Shown here piece by piece: positions 1 to 5,699 of a DNA stretch of 5,699 bases. Positions within the stretch are counted from its first letter, which is position 1. Each line of letters opens with the position of its first letter. Below the pieces are notes generated by a model that was not told the origin of the DNA, searched no databases, and saw nothing but the letters and a program-made list of their open reading frames with translations. Position numbers and translations under genes: made by a program. Source of the DNA: Verrucomicrobiota bacterium (GTDB taxonomy: Bacteria; Verrucomicrobiota; Verrucomicrobiia; Limisphaerales; AV2); contig QHOP01000195.1 in assembly GCA_003219345.1 (NCBI GenBank), forward strand, positions 1 to 5,699. Direction: 5' to 3'.

Positions 1-1
1 C

Positions 2-637
2 AATCAGGCCGTTTCGGTCAAGGCCCAGAAAAAGATCAACGAGAGCCGTGGTCAAAAACCGCCGAGAAGGAACGTGCCCGACATCATTTTTCGGAAAACG
101 CGACAACTGCTCTCTGACTGCGACCAGGCCACCCGGAAGACTCTCGCACAGGTGAGCGGCAGCGCTTGTTTGTTGACGAAGCATTCGGCCGCCGTCCCGG
201 AGATGGGGAGCGAAACCGTTGCCCTCATCGTGACTTCGCCGCCTTTCCTCGATGTTGTCGATTACGCGAGTGACAATTGGTTGCGATGTTGGTTCATCGG
301 CGTTGACCCGGCTTCGGTGAAGCTGACTGTTCCGGGTCGATTGGAAGACTGGCAGAAGGCGATGACGGATATCTTCCGGGAATCGTTTCGTGTCCTGCGG
401 CCGGGGGGGCATCTTGCGTTTGAGGTCGGCGAAGTTCGCGGCGGCAAGGTCCGGCTCGAGGAAGCCGTCCTGCCGTGCGGCGTCGAGGCAGGCTTGGAAC
501 CGCTGCTGGTGCTCATCAACGATCAAAAATTCACGAAGACGGCCAATTGTTGGGGCGTTGACAACAACTTCAAAGGCACCAACACGAACCGTGTCGTGGT
601 TTTCAAAAGACCGTCGCGAGTTGCACTGTCACCATGA
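2..637 (+). CDS. Site-specific DNA methyltransferase, C-terminal part (5' end outside window)
   Basis: The reading frame is open from base 2 to a TGA at 635-637, so the gene is cut by the window edge; the GTG at 74 is internal because readable protein (NQAVSVKAQKKINESR) precedes it. About 211 residues are visible. TSPPF (visible residues 78-82) is a SPPY-type catalytic motif IV of amino-methyltransferases that modify adenine N6 or cytosine N4 in DNA. It is followed by LDVVDY, a helix, and RPGGH (133-137), the usual loop before the next core strand, then FEVGEVRGG. The distal block ANCWGVDNN...GTNTNR and a final strand VVVFKR match my recollection of a widespread stand-alone DNA methyltransferase family. 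No glycine-rich SAM-binding motif I follows motif IV, so it should lie in the missing N-terminal half. No restriction endonuclease is visible. Target sequence and base specificity cannot be read from this part. A G7 run at 403-409 encodes Pro-Gly-Gly without breaking the frame. Confidence 0.85.
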   Translation, partial: NQAVSVKAQKKINESRGQKPPRRNVPDIIFRKTRQLLSDCDQATRKTLAQVSGSACLLTKHSAAVPEMGSETVALIVTSPPFLDVVDYASDNWLRCWFIGVDPASVKLTVPGRLEDWQKAMTDIFRESFRVLRPGGHLAFEVGEVRGGKVRLEEAVLPCGVEAGLEPLLVLINDQKFTKTANCWGVDNNFKGTNTNRVVVFKRPSRVALSP

Positions 638-717
638 AGGCTGTTCCAGACGCTGCCGCTGCCCTCGATGATCGCTGTCCACTCGCCAAGGCCGGGCGAT
701 TATGAATTCGGGATGAA

Positions 718-1797
718 TCAGGGTTCGATCTTCAGCACGCGGTTGTTCAAGCTGTCGGCGATGTAGAGTGCGCCCGACTTGTCCACATGAATCCCGTGCG
801 GCTGATTGAGCTCGACTGCGCTCGCAGGTCCACCCACGCCGCCTGCGCCGCTTTTGCCGCTGCCAGCTACGCGAACGATCCGGTTTTCCTTCGGCAGATA
901 TTTGCGAATAACATGGTTATCGGTGTCGGCAATAATCACATTGTCGCTGCCATCGATGCACAAGTGCTTTGGTTCATTGAAACTTGCTCTGAGCGCTTCG
1001 CCACTGTCGCCGTCGAGGCCTTTGTGGCCTGTCCCGGCCACCGTGCGGATTTTTCCGTCCCGGTCCACCACCCTCAGCGCGTGCCCGCTCCGTTCCAGAA
1101 TGTAGAGAGCGCCCTGAGAATCCACCGCTACCGCTCGCGGGTCCACCAACGGCGCTTGAGTCGCTTCGGCGCCGTCTAACGGGACGCCTTTTTCGCCGTT
1201 CCCGGCCACGGTCGTTACGATTCCAGTCTTAAGGTTCACCGACCGAATCCGGTGATTGTCGAGATCAGCCAGATAGAGGTTTTCGCCTCGCGCGTCGAAA
1301 GCGACGCAATAAACATTGCCGAACTCGGCGGCGTTTGCCGGGCCGCTATCGCCGCTGAAACCTTTCCTGCCTGTGCCAGCGAATGGGAAAACCTTCCCGG
1401 TTTTTGCATCGATTCGTCGCACGCGGTTATTCCACGTATCGGCAATATAAATGTCGTCTCCCGGCCCGACGGCGAGGCTGTGCATGCCGTTGAATTGCGC
1501 CTGGGCGGCGGGCCCGCCATCGCCACTGTCACCTTTCTCGCCCGTGCCTGCGATCACCGTTAGCATTCCAGATCTGTCCACTTTCAACACCCGTTCACCT
1601 CCGGCCATCTCAACAATGAACATATTTCCGCTGTGGTCGAAGTCGATGCCGAAGGGAGCGTGCAAACGACAACGCGCGGCCAAGCCGGTCGCTTCGTTGC
1701 CTCCTCCGGCAACCACAACGACCCGTTCGGCGTGGAGCGCTGGAACGAGCAGCGCGAAAACCAACGTGATGAACGAAAGTTGCTGATGAGAGCGCAT
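718..1797 (-). CDS. Exported six-bladed NHL-repeat beta-propeller protein
   Basis: The 359-residue product starts at the ATG at 1797. That start gives a clean signal peptide (MRSHQQ, a hydrophobic core of about 14 residues, then cleavage after LHA-23) and has a weak GAGA ribosome site about 8 bases upstream. An upstream in-frame TTG at 1845 would only add a basic, serine-rich leader. Six repeats of about 57 residues begin near residues 46, 105, 161, 219, 275 and 332. Each has the NHL pattern: P-x-G/A-hydrophobic-D, then G-x-hydrophobic-Y-I-A-D, then N-x-R-hydrophobic. Linkers between blades carry AGTGxKGxSGDxGPA, degraded in blades 3-4 (VPLDGAEATQ) and 5-6 (GAGGVGGPAS). Blade 6 stops after its third strand at the C-terminus, while VVVVAGGG (26-33) right after the signal peptide supplies the missing strand, the usual way such propellers close. 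No catalytic or anchor domain is fused. NHL propellers bind proteins, RNA or ligands or are lyases; the specific role here is unknown. It probably acts in the periplasm or outside the cell. It converges on the DNA methyltransferase gene. Confidence 0.88.
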   Translation of the reverse strand: MRSHQQLSFITLVFALLVPALHAERVVVVAGGGNEATGLAARCRLHAPFGIDFDHSGNMFIVEMAGGERVLKVDRSGMLTVIAGTGEKGDSGDGGPAAQAQFNGMHSLAVGPGDDIYIADTWNNRVRRIDAKTGKVFPFAGTGRKGFSGDSGPANAAEFGNVYCVAFDARGENLYLADLDNHRIRSVNLKTGIVTTVAGNGEKGVPLDGAEATQAPLVDPRAVAVDSQGALYILERSGHALRVVDRDGKIRTVAGTGHKGLDGDSGEALRASFNEPKHLCIDGSDNVIIADTDNHVIRKYLPKENRIVRVAGSGKSGAGGVGGPASAVELNQPHGIHVDKSGALYIADSLNNRVLKIEP

Positions 1798-1855
1798 GGA
1801 TTTTCTCGAAGACGGTGAAGAAAGCCGCGCTCGCCGACAAGCCAAATGAGTGTGC

Positions 1856-2150
1856 CGTTGTCAGTGGTCAATCGTCAGTCGCAGGGCAAATTCCCAAGGC
1901 CCAAACCCCAAGCGCCAAAGAAATCCCAAGCATCAAGTTCCAAACCACGCTGCGGAGGCTTTGGAAAATGACGAAATCCGAATCACGAATGTCGAAAGAA
2001 TGTCGAAGCATCATTGACCAGGAAATTGTCGATGCACGCGGAGTCGCCGCTTCGGATTTCAGATTTCTTTCGTCATTCGGAATTTGTCATTCGTCATTCA
2101 CGCGTCACGTTTCACGTTTTAACGATTTAACGGTTCAACGATTTAGCGGA
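1856..2150. repeat. Gene-free mosaic of simple interspersed repeats
   Basis: The roughly 355 bases between the NHL gene and the permease gene hold no credible gene. Instead there are four kinds of repeated text in a row. First, GTCAGTGGTCAATCGTCAGTC at about 1860-1880 repeats CAGT/GTCA units. Second, a run of CCCAAG/CCAAA/CCAAG units lies at about 1892-1946. Third, ATGACGAAATCCGAATCACG (about 1969-1988) and its inverted relatives TTCGTCATTCGG and TTCGTCATTCACG fall at 2051-2101. Fourth, CGTCACGTTTCACGTTTTAACG passes into TTTAACGGTTCAACGATTTA at about 2103-2146. From memory, these phrases recur between genes in Verrucomicrobiota and some other phyla and give spurious translations such as TTDN and QRF. 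Their origin is unknown to me. The promoter of the NHL gene presumably lies in the 1798-1900 part, but I see no convincing -35/-10 pair. Confidence 0.7.
1967..2098. repeat. Fold-back inverted repeat inside the intergenic mosaic
   Basis: AATGACGAAA at 1967-1976 is the exact reverse complement of TTTCGTCATT at 2068-2077. The last nine bases of that partner recur as a direct copy, TTCGTCATT, at 2090-2098. The neighbouring GAAATCCGAA at 1973-1982 is the exact reverse complement of TTCGGATTTC at 2051-2060. CCGAAT (1978-1983) also pairs with ATTCGG (2075-2080). The pairings overlap, so they are alternatives rather than one long stem. The arms are about 70-115 bases apart. There is no following T tract, so this does not look like a normal intrinsic terminator. 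It is better read as two oppositely oriented insertions of the same repeat unit. Confidence 0.65.
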
Positions 2151-2152
2151 TA

Positions 2153-4571
2153 TCATTCATAACGCAGCGCCACCATCGGATCGACGTTCGCCGCTCTCCG
2201 TGCGGGCAGCCAGCAGGCGACTCCGGCGGCAACTGCAAGGATCAGCACAATGCCGGCGAACGCCCAGGGATCGGTGGGAGTTACGCCAAACAGCAGGCTT
2301 TCCATGTATTGCCCTGCGGTGATCGCCACGACAACGCCCAGGACCATCCCATTCACAATCAGGCGCACTCCGTGTCGGAGGAACAGGTTCCGGAACCTGG
2401 CCGCGTCCTGCTCCCAAGGCCATGCGGATGCCAATCTCGCGCGTTCGACGGGCGACTGCGTAGGCCATGACTGCATAAACACCCAGCGCCGACATCAGCA
2501 AGCCCAATCCTCCCATGGTGATCAGCAGCCACATCATGACGCGGCGGGGGGCGGTGGAGCGATACAGGTCGGCCTCAATCGAGTTGAGGACTATCAGCTC
2601 CACTGCCGGCGACATTTCGTGACCAAGACGAATAAGCGGTTCGCGCAGCACAGCGGGATCCAGACGGCTGCGAAATATGTAATTTCCGATGTTGAAGAAC
2701 AGACCTGTCTCTCCTTCGGGGGCCATTCGCTCGAAGGGTTCGTAAAACACCGGCCTCGCCTCAGCCTCCCTCCAATAGTCTTTGATATTCTTGACAACAC
2801 CAACGACGACACGTTCCGTCTCAAAGCCGGCGCCCGGAGGAGGAGAGGGGGGCCTGAGCTTTTTGCCGAGCGGATTTTGCCCGGGCCAGCATTCACTGGC
2901 CAGCCGTTCGTTGACAACGACTGTCTGTTGGCCGGGCACGCCATCGTCTTTTGTCAGCAACCTTCCGGCTATCAGCGGAACACCAACGGTGCGAAAATAA
3001 TCACCCATTCTCACGCTGACGACGCCCCGGTCCAGTTGCACCAGATCGTTTTGTCCCTCGACTTGACAGCCATAGCCTCCTCCGGGTTCGGCCTTCACGG
3101 CGGCAGCCTCTATGCCGGGAATCGCGCGGAGTCGTTCCAGGATTAAGTCCTGCCAGTTCACCCACAGCCGGACCTGCCGTCGGGCTGCTTCAGTGCGCGC
3201 GTCTTTGAGCGAAAGCCCGCTGCGCATTGCCGCGTCCAGGTCGGACTTCACCGTTGTTACCTGGTTGGGATCATACTGAACAGAATACAATCCCTTCGGA
3301 TTCAATCCGGGATCCACCCGCAACAACTTGACCACGCTGTGAATCATCATTCCAGCGCCTGCCAACAAAACCACGGCAAAGGAAACCTGGACCACCACGA
3401 GACCATCATGAAACAGTCGTTGCAGAAAACCGCCACTGTGCTGTTGCGCCGTCTCCTTGAGCGACTCGTTTACGTTGACCCGTGCCGCCAGCCACGCCGG
3501 TGCGATGCCGAAAAAAACACCGGCAGTTACGGATACCAGACAGGTAGCGCCAAGGACACGCCAATCCACGCCAATCACATTGATCCGCGGAAGCTCGCTC
3601 AGGTAAAATTGGTCCAGGGCAATGATGCCGCCCCAGGCGAAGAACACCCCCAGGGCGGCGGCCAATCCAGCCAGCGATAGACTTTCAACCAACAATTGAC
3701 GGGCAATGCGCAAGCGCCCGGCGCCGATGGCCATGCGAACGCCGAATTCACCACGCCGGGAAAAGGCGCGGGAAAGCAGAAGGTTCCCGACGTTGGCACA
3801 GGCGATCACCAGCAATGCCCCGACCATTGCCTGCAAGCTCCAGAGCGTCTTTTCAAGCGTGGGACTGATTCCTCGCCATCGATAGACCTGAAACTTCCAT
3901 CGCTGATTCGGCTGATGGAGCTCCTTTAGCCAACGCGCGGCTACCGTGTCGAGCACGGCCTGAAGCTCTTTCAAAGCGACGCCTTGCCGCAATCGGCCAA
4001 TCACCGGCCACGTGCCGTCCTCCGGGTCCCAACCGCGGGTCAATTCTTCGGCTGGAAAAATATACGGAATCCAAAACTGGCTTTGTCCAGGCCCGAAGGG
4101 GAACTGGACGTTCGGCGGCATGATCCCGACGACGGTGTAAGCGTCTCCATCCAGCTTGATGGCTTTACCAATCAGGTCCGGAGCGCCTCCAAACTGCTGT
4201 TGCCAAAGACCGTGGCTGAGGATGATGACGCGGCTTGCCTCTGCCCCTTCGTCCGGCAAAAAGGTGCGACCGGCCAGCGGGCGGATTCGCAGAAACCCGA
4301 AGAAGTTCGGCGCCACCTTCGCGCCCCGAAGCTTCACCGTCTTTTCGTTCACCTGAATTTTTTTCTCCGACACCTGGTCGTAATAGATTAGCGACTCAAG
4401 CAGGTTGGTGTGGGAGACAAGTTCGTGAAACAAGGGCGGAGAGACGTTCCAGTGAAAACCGCTCCTGACGTTCACTTCGCTCACCGCGATCAACCGCTTA
4501 ATGAGCACGGCCAGCAAAGTAGAGCCAGGATGCTTCAACAGCATTCGAACGGCGTAGCGAAAATCTTGCAT
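2153..4571 (-). pseudogene. MacB/FtsX-type (ADOP-like) ABC transporter permease, frameshifted and missing most of TM1
   Basis: This encodes a large inner-membrane permease of the duplicated FtsX/MacB type; relatives work with an ABC ATPase on efflux or envelope processes, but no ATPase is in the window. The ATG at 4571 gives MQDFRYAVRMLLKHPG, the standard start of the family; a TTG directly before it is less likely. Domain order from the ATG: cytoplasmic start 1-16; remnant of TM1 (TLLAVL, 18-23); periplasmic MacB-like domain about 25-240; TM helices about 245-269, 291-321 and 340-364; TM about 389-414; second periplasmic domain about 416-676; TM about 678-708; then REIGIRMALGAGRGQV (711-726). 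After V726 the frame reads into unlike sequence and stops at 2157-2159. The minus-strand +1 frame continues the expected RNLFLRHG, two TM helices and DPMVALRYE, ending at a TGA at 2153-2155. One extra base near 2390 therefore breaks the gene and removes the last two TM helices. Near the N-terminus the usual 'ALGIGANTAIFS...LLRPLPYPDPD' stretch is absent. A sequencing error could explain the frameshift but less easily the deletion. Confidence 0.85.
2384..2399. repeat. Perfect 16-base palindrome at the permease frameshift
   Basis: CAGGTTCCGGAACCTG is its own reverse complement, an 8-base stem with no spacer. It lies exactly where the permease reading frame changes. Removing one C or one G from the central CCGG restores an uninterrupted frame (GQV then R or P, then NLFLRHG) and turns the palindrome into an imperfect one. 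The change is therefore what templated repair of a near-palindrome would produce. It could equally mark a hairpin-related base-calling or assembly error. There is no reason to think it is an operator, since it lies deep inside a coding sequence. Confidence 0.75.
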
Positions 4572-4582
4572 CAATCTTTAGA

Positions 4583-5299
4583 TTAAACTGCTGTTCCCTC
4601 GTCACGTCGAACTGTCATTGTCATCCGCAGGTAGTAATTGGAATTCAAGAGAAACTCGAAATCCGTCTGCACTTGTTCGAATCCGAGGTGGCGCATATCC
4701 GGGTCCGCTTTCAATCGGTCGAGATATTGGGATTGCCTCGCCTCGAAGGTCACGACGGGATAAAGGCGCGCTTCGCCACGAGTCACGCGCATGATCTCCA
4801 GCAACGACCGTTTGTGAAACTCGTAGTCAAACTGGTCTTCGTAAACAAAGAGGAGATAAGAGACGAGCGTGAGATCAAATTGGCCATCGCGAAAAGGCAG
4901 CTTCGGCAGGCGGCCCGACACGTAGCGCGTTCCCTGCCCAGACCGATAATCGTCGAGAAAGGTCCGATACGCCCTTTCGCGAAATCGGCGCAGGAGCTCG
5001 GGCGATTGGTAGAAATCCCAGCGATAAGTCTTCAGATTGCCGATGGCCTGAGTCACCTGGTCCAGATCAGGCTCGCAGCGTCGCCGGATTTCGTCCCCGG
5101 ACAAATCGTAGATCGAATCGAACGCCGTGACGTTGACGCCCAAACGATTTGCTTCAGCGCAAAACGAACTGACGCCGGCGGCGACGTCCAGGATCGCTTT
5201 GCCGCGAAGCTTTTCGACATCGAGCGCAAAGCAGCGTCGGTACTCTTCCAGTGTGCGGCCCAGCAGCACGACTTTGTCCAGGACCAGGCCCTGTTTCAT
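4583..5299 (-). CDS. Class I SAM-dependent methyltransferase, substrate unknown
   Basis: The 238-residue product has a Rossmann methyltransferase core. Motif I is ILDVAAGVSSF (36-46), followed by a helix and VNVTAFD with an acidic residue (D61) at the end of strand 2, which in this fold binds the ribose of SAM. LPKLPFRDGQFDLTLVSYLL (131-150) is the post-loop and motif IV strand, and HKRSLLEIMRVTRGEARLYPVV (162-183) is the following helix and strand. The long helical stretch 66-125 between motifs is probably a lid or substrate-binding insertion. GRTLEEYRRCFAL (14-26) is a conserved-looking N-terminal segment before the core. The ATG at 5299 is the only usable start: codons GCG and CTC and then an in-frame TAG (5309-5311) lie directly upstream, and no good ribosome site is seen. 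The TAA ends 11 bases before the permease ATG, so the two genes are probably cotranscribed. It resembles a family usually annotated only as SAM-dependent methyltransferase; the substrate cannot be inferred. It is distinct from the DNA methyltransferase at the left edge. Confidence 0.85.
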   Translation of the reverse strand: MKQGLVLDKVVLLGRTLEEYRRCFALDVEKLRGKAILDVAAGVSSFCAEANRLGVNVTAFDSIYDLSGDEIRRRCEPDLDQVTQAIGNLKTYRWDFYQSPELLRRFRERAYRTFLDDYRSGQGTRYVSGRLPKLPFRDGQFDLTLVSYLLFVYEDQFDYEFHKRSLLEIMRVTRGEARLYPVVTFEARQSQYLDRLKADPDMRHLGFEQVQTDFEFLLNSNYYLRMTMTVRRDEGTAV

Positions 5300-5334
5300 C
5301 GCGAGCGACTATCGTCAAAATGATGAAACCAGAG

Positions 5335-5430
5335 AAACTCCAAACTCCAAGTTCCAAAATCCGCTACCGGGCCGCCGCGTTGGAGTTTGAGATTTGGAGC
5401 TACTTTGGAACCTGGAATTTGGGGATTTCA
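5335..5430. repeat. Intergenic inverted repeat of CTCCAA/TTCCAAA units
   Basis: The 172-base gap between the HEAT gene and the methyltransferase holds no gene. It holds a repeat of AACTCCAA-type units on the left and complementary TTGGAG units on the right. AAACTCCAA (5342-5350) is the exact reverse complement of TTGGAGTTT (5380-5388). CTCCAAA (5338-5344) pairs with TTTGGAG (5393-5399), and GTTCCAAA (5351-5358) with TTTGGAAC (5404-5411). The region between the arms is GC-rich (CTACCGGGCCGCCGC). CAAGTTCCAAA at 5348-5358 also occurs at 1934-1944 in the other gene-free stretch, so both carry members of the same repeat family. The hairpin could influence transcription between the two minus-strand genes, but without a T tract I do not call it a terminator. 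Confidence 0.68.
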
Positions 5431-5471
5431 TCCGCACCCGCGCGCCAGAGGCCGGATTGATTCACCGACGG

Positions 5472-5699
5472 TCAGTGCGTCAGCACCTCCTCAAAAAAGG
5501 CCAACGCGCGCGGATCGTTCGACTGTCCCAGCCAGAACATCGCGTCTTTGCGCACTTCCCGGTTCCGATTGGCGCGCGCCACGCGGACGAGTTTGGGAAT
5601 GCCTTCGTCTTTGGGCAGCTGACTCAATGCGAACACCGCCTTCTTCTTCACGTCGGTCTCGGGGTCGTTCTCAATCGCATCCGAAATTGCCTTGGCCGC
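5472..5699 (-). CDS. HEAT-repeat protein, C-terminal fragment (5' end outside window)
   Basis: On the minus strand a frame is open from the right edge to a TGA at 5472-5474, giving the last 75 residues of a longer protein. It shows paired amphipathic helices of HEAT or PBS-lyase-like repeats: DPETDVKKKAVFALSQLP (12-29 of the visible part), DEGIPKLVRVARAN (31-44), NREVRKDAMFWLGQS (46-60), and DPRALAFFEEVL (62-73). The D/N-x-E-V-R/K-x-x-A-hydrophobic-x-x-L-G/S-Q pattern is typical. Such alpha-solenoids are protein-binding scaffolds. In soil Acidobacteriota and Verrucomicrobiota, proteins ending this way are common, often with an N-terminal signal peptide and sometimes encoded beside anti-sigma-factor-like genes; that part of the gene and its upstream neighbour are outside the window, so cellular location and partner are unknown. 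No clear terminator follows the stop codon. It runs in the same direction as the methyltransferase gene, 172 bases away. Confidence 0.82.
   Translation of the reverse strand, partial: AAKAISDAIENDPETDVKKKAVFALSQLPKDEGIPKLVRVARANRNREVRKDAMFWLGQSNDPRALAFFEEVLTH

Noticed and set aside
403..409. Run of seven G in the DNA methyltransferase as a phase-variation tract
   Set aside because: It encodes the conserved Pro-Gly-Gly in frame, and a single G7 in a GC-rich gene is not enough to argue for switching.
683..699. Small hairpin TCGCC/GGCGA between the convergent genes as a possible terminator
   Set aside because: The stem is only five base pairs with a seven-base loop and no T run follows on either strand.
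1856..2150. CRISPR array
   Set aside because: The repeated units are short, irregular in length and spacing, and present in both orientations.
1815..2162. Plus-strand 115-codon frame across the intergenic mosaic
   Set aside because: It is a translation of the simple repeats (CHSSFTRHVSRF, DLTVQRF) and not a real protein.
2384..2399. Programmed ribosomal frameshifting in the permease
   Set aside because: There is no slippery heptamer or known shift-prone codon, and the family does not use frameshifting; mutation or error is simpler.
2250..3146. Long plus-strand open frame of 298 codons
   Set aside because: It lies entirely antisense to the permease gene, has no recognisable domain, and the minus-strand frame shows clear family motifs.
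5313..5318. TTGACG on the minus strand as a -35 box for the methyltransferase gene
   Set aside because: A -10 box at the normal distance would fall on the start codon, leaving no room for a leader, and none is seen.
4673..5323. Plus-strand open frame of 216 codons
   Set aside because: It is antisense to the methyltransferase, whose Rossmann motifs are clear; the protein from this strand has no domain pattern.

Overview
The window looks like a piece of a soil or sediment bacterial chromosome, most likely Verrucomicrobiota (a Pedosphaera/Limisphaerales-like lineage), with Acidobacteriota as the main alternative. This is inference. It rests on the duplicated FtsX/MacB-type permease (the ADOP type abundant in those phyla), an NHL-propeller protein with the 'AGTGxKGxSGDGGPA' blade linker common there, a HEAT-repeat protein of a kind common in those groups, and AT-richer intergenic text made of phrases such as CAAGTTCCAAA, TTCGTCATTCG and TTTAACGATTTAACGG. 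No rRNA, tRNA, CRISPR array, integrase or transposase is visible.

Layout. At 2-637 on the plus strand is the 3' part of a DNA methyltransferase gene cut by the left edge. It converges, across an 80-base gap, on a minus-strand gene (718-1797) for an exported six-bladed NHL beta-propeller protein. From 1798 to 2152 lies a gene-free mosaic of several simple repeat families with a fold-back inverted repeat. From 2153 to 4571, minus strand, is a MacB/FtsX-type permease gene that appears damaged twice: most of the first transmembrane segment is missing near the N-terminus, and a one-base frameshift sits in the middle of a perfect 16-base palindrome near the C-terminus. Eleven bases upstream of its ATG ends a class I SAM-dependent methyltransferase gene (4583-5299, minus). 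A second gene-free stretch (5300-5471) holds another inverted copy of the CTCCAA/TTCCAAA repeat text. The window closes with the 3' end of a minus-strand HEAT-repeat gene (5472-5699).

How the parts relate. The small-molecule methyltransferase and the permease probably share a transcript, because the gap is too short for a separate promoter. The other genes are separated by repeats or lie on the opposite strand, so no common pathway can be argued. I do not see a new defence or biosynthetic system. The most informative signals are the two lesions in the permease, especially the frameshift at a palindrome centre, which fits quasi-palindrome-templated mutation or an assembly error, and the composite intergenic repeats.
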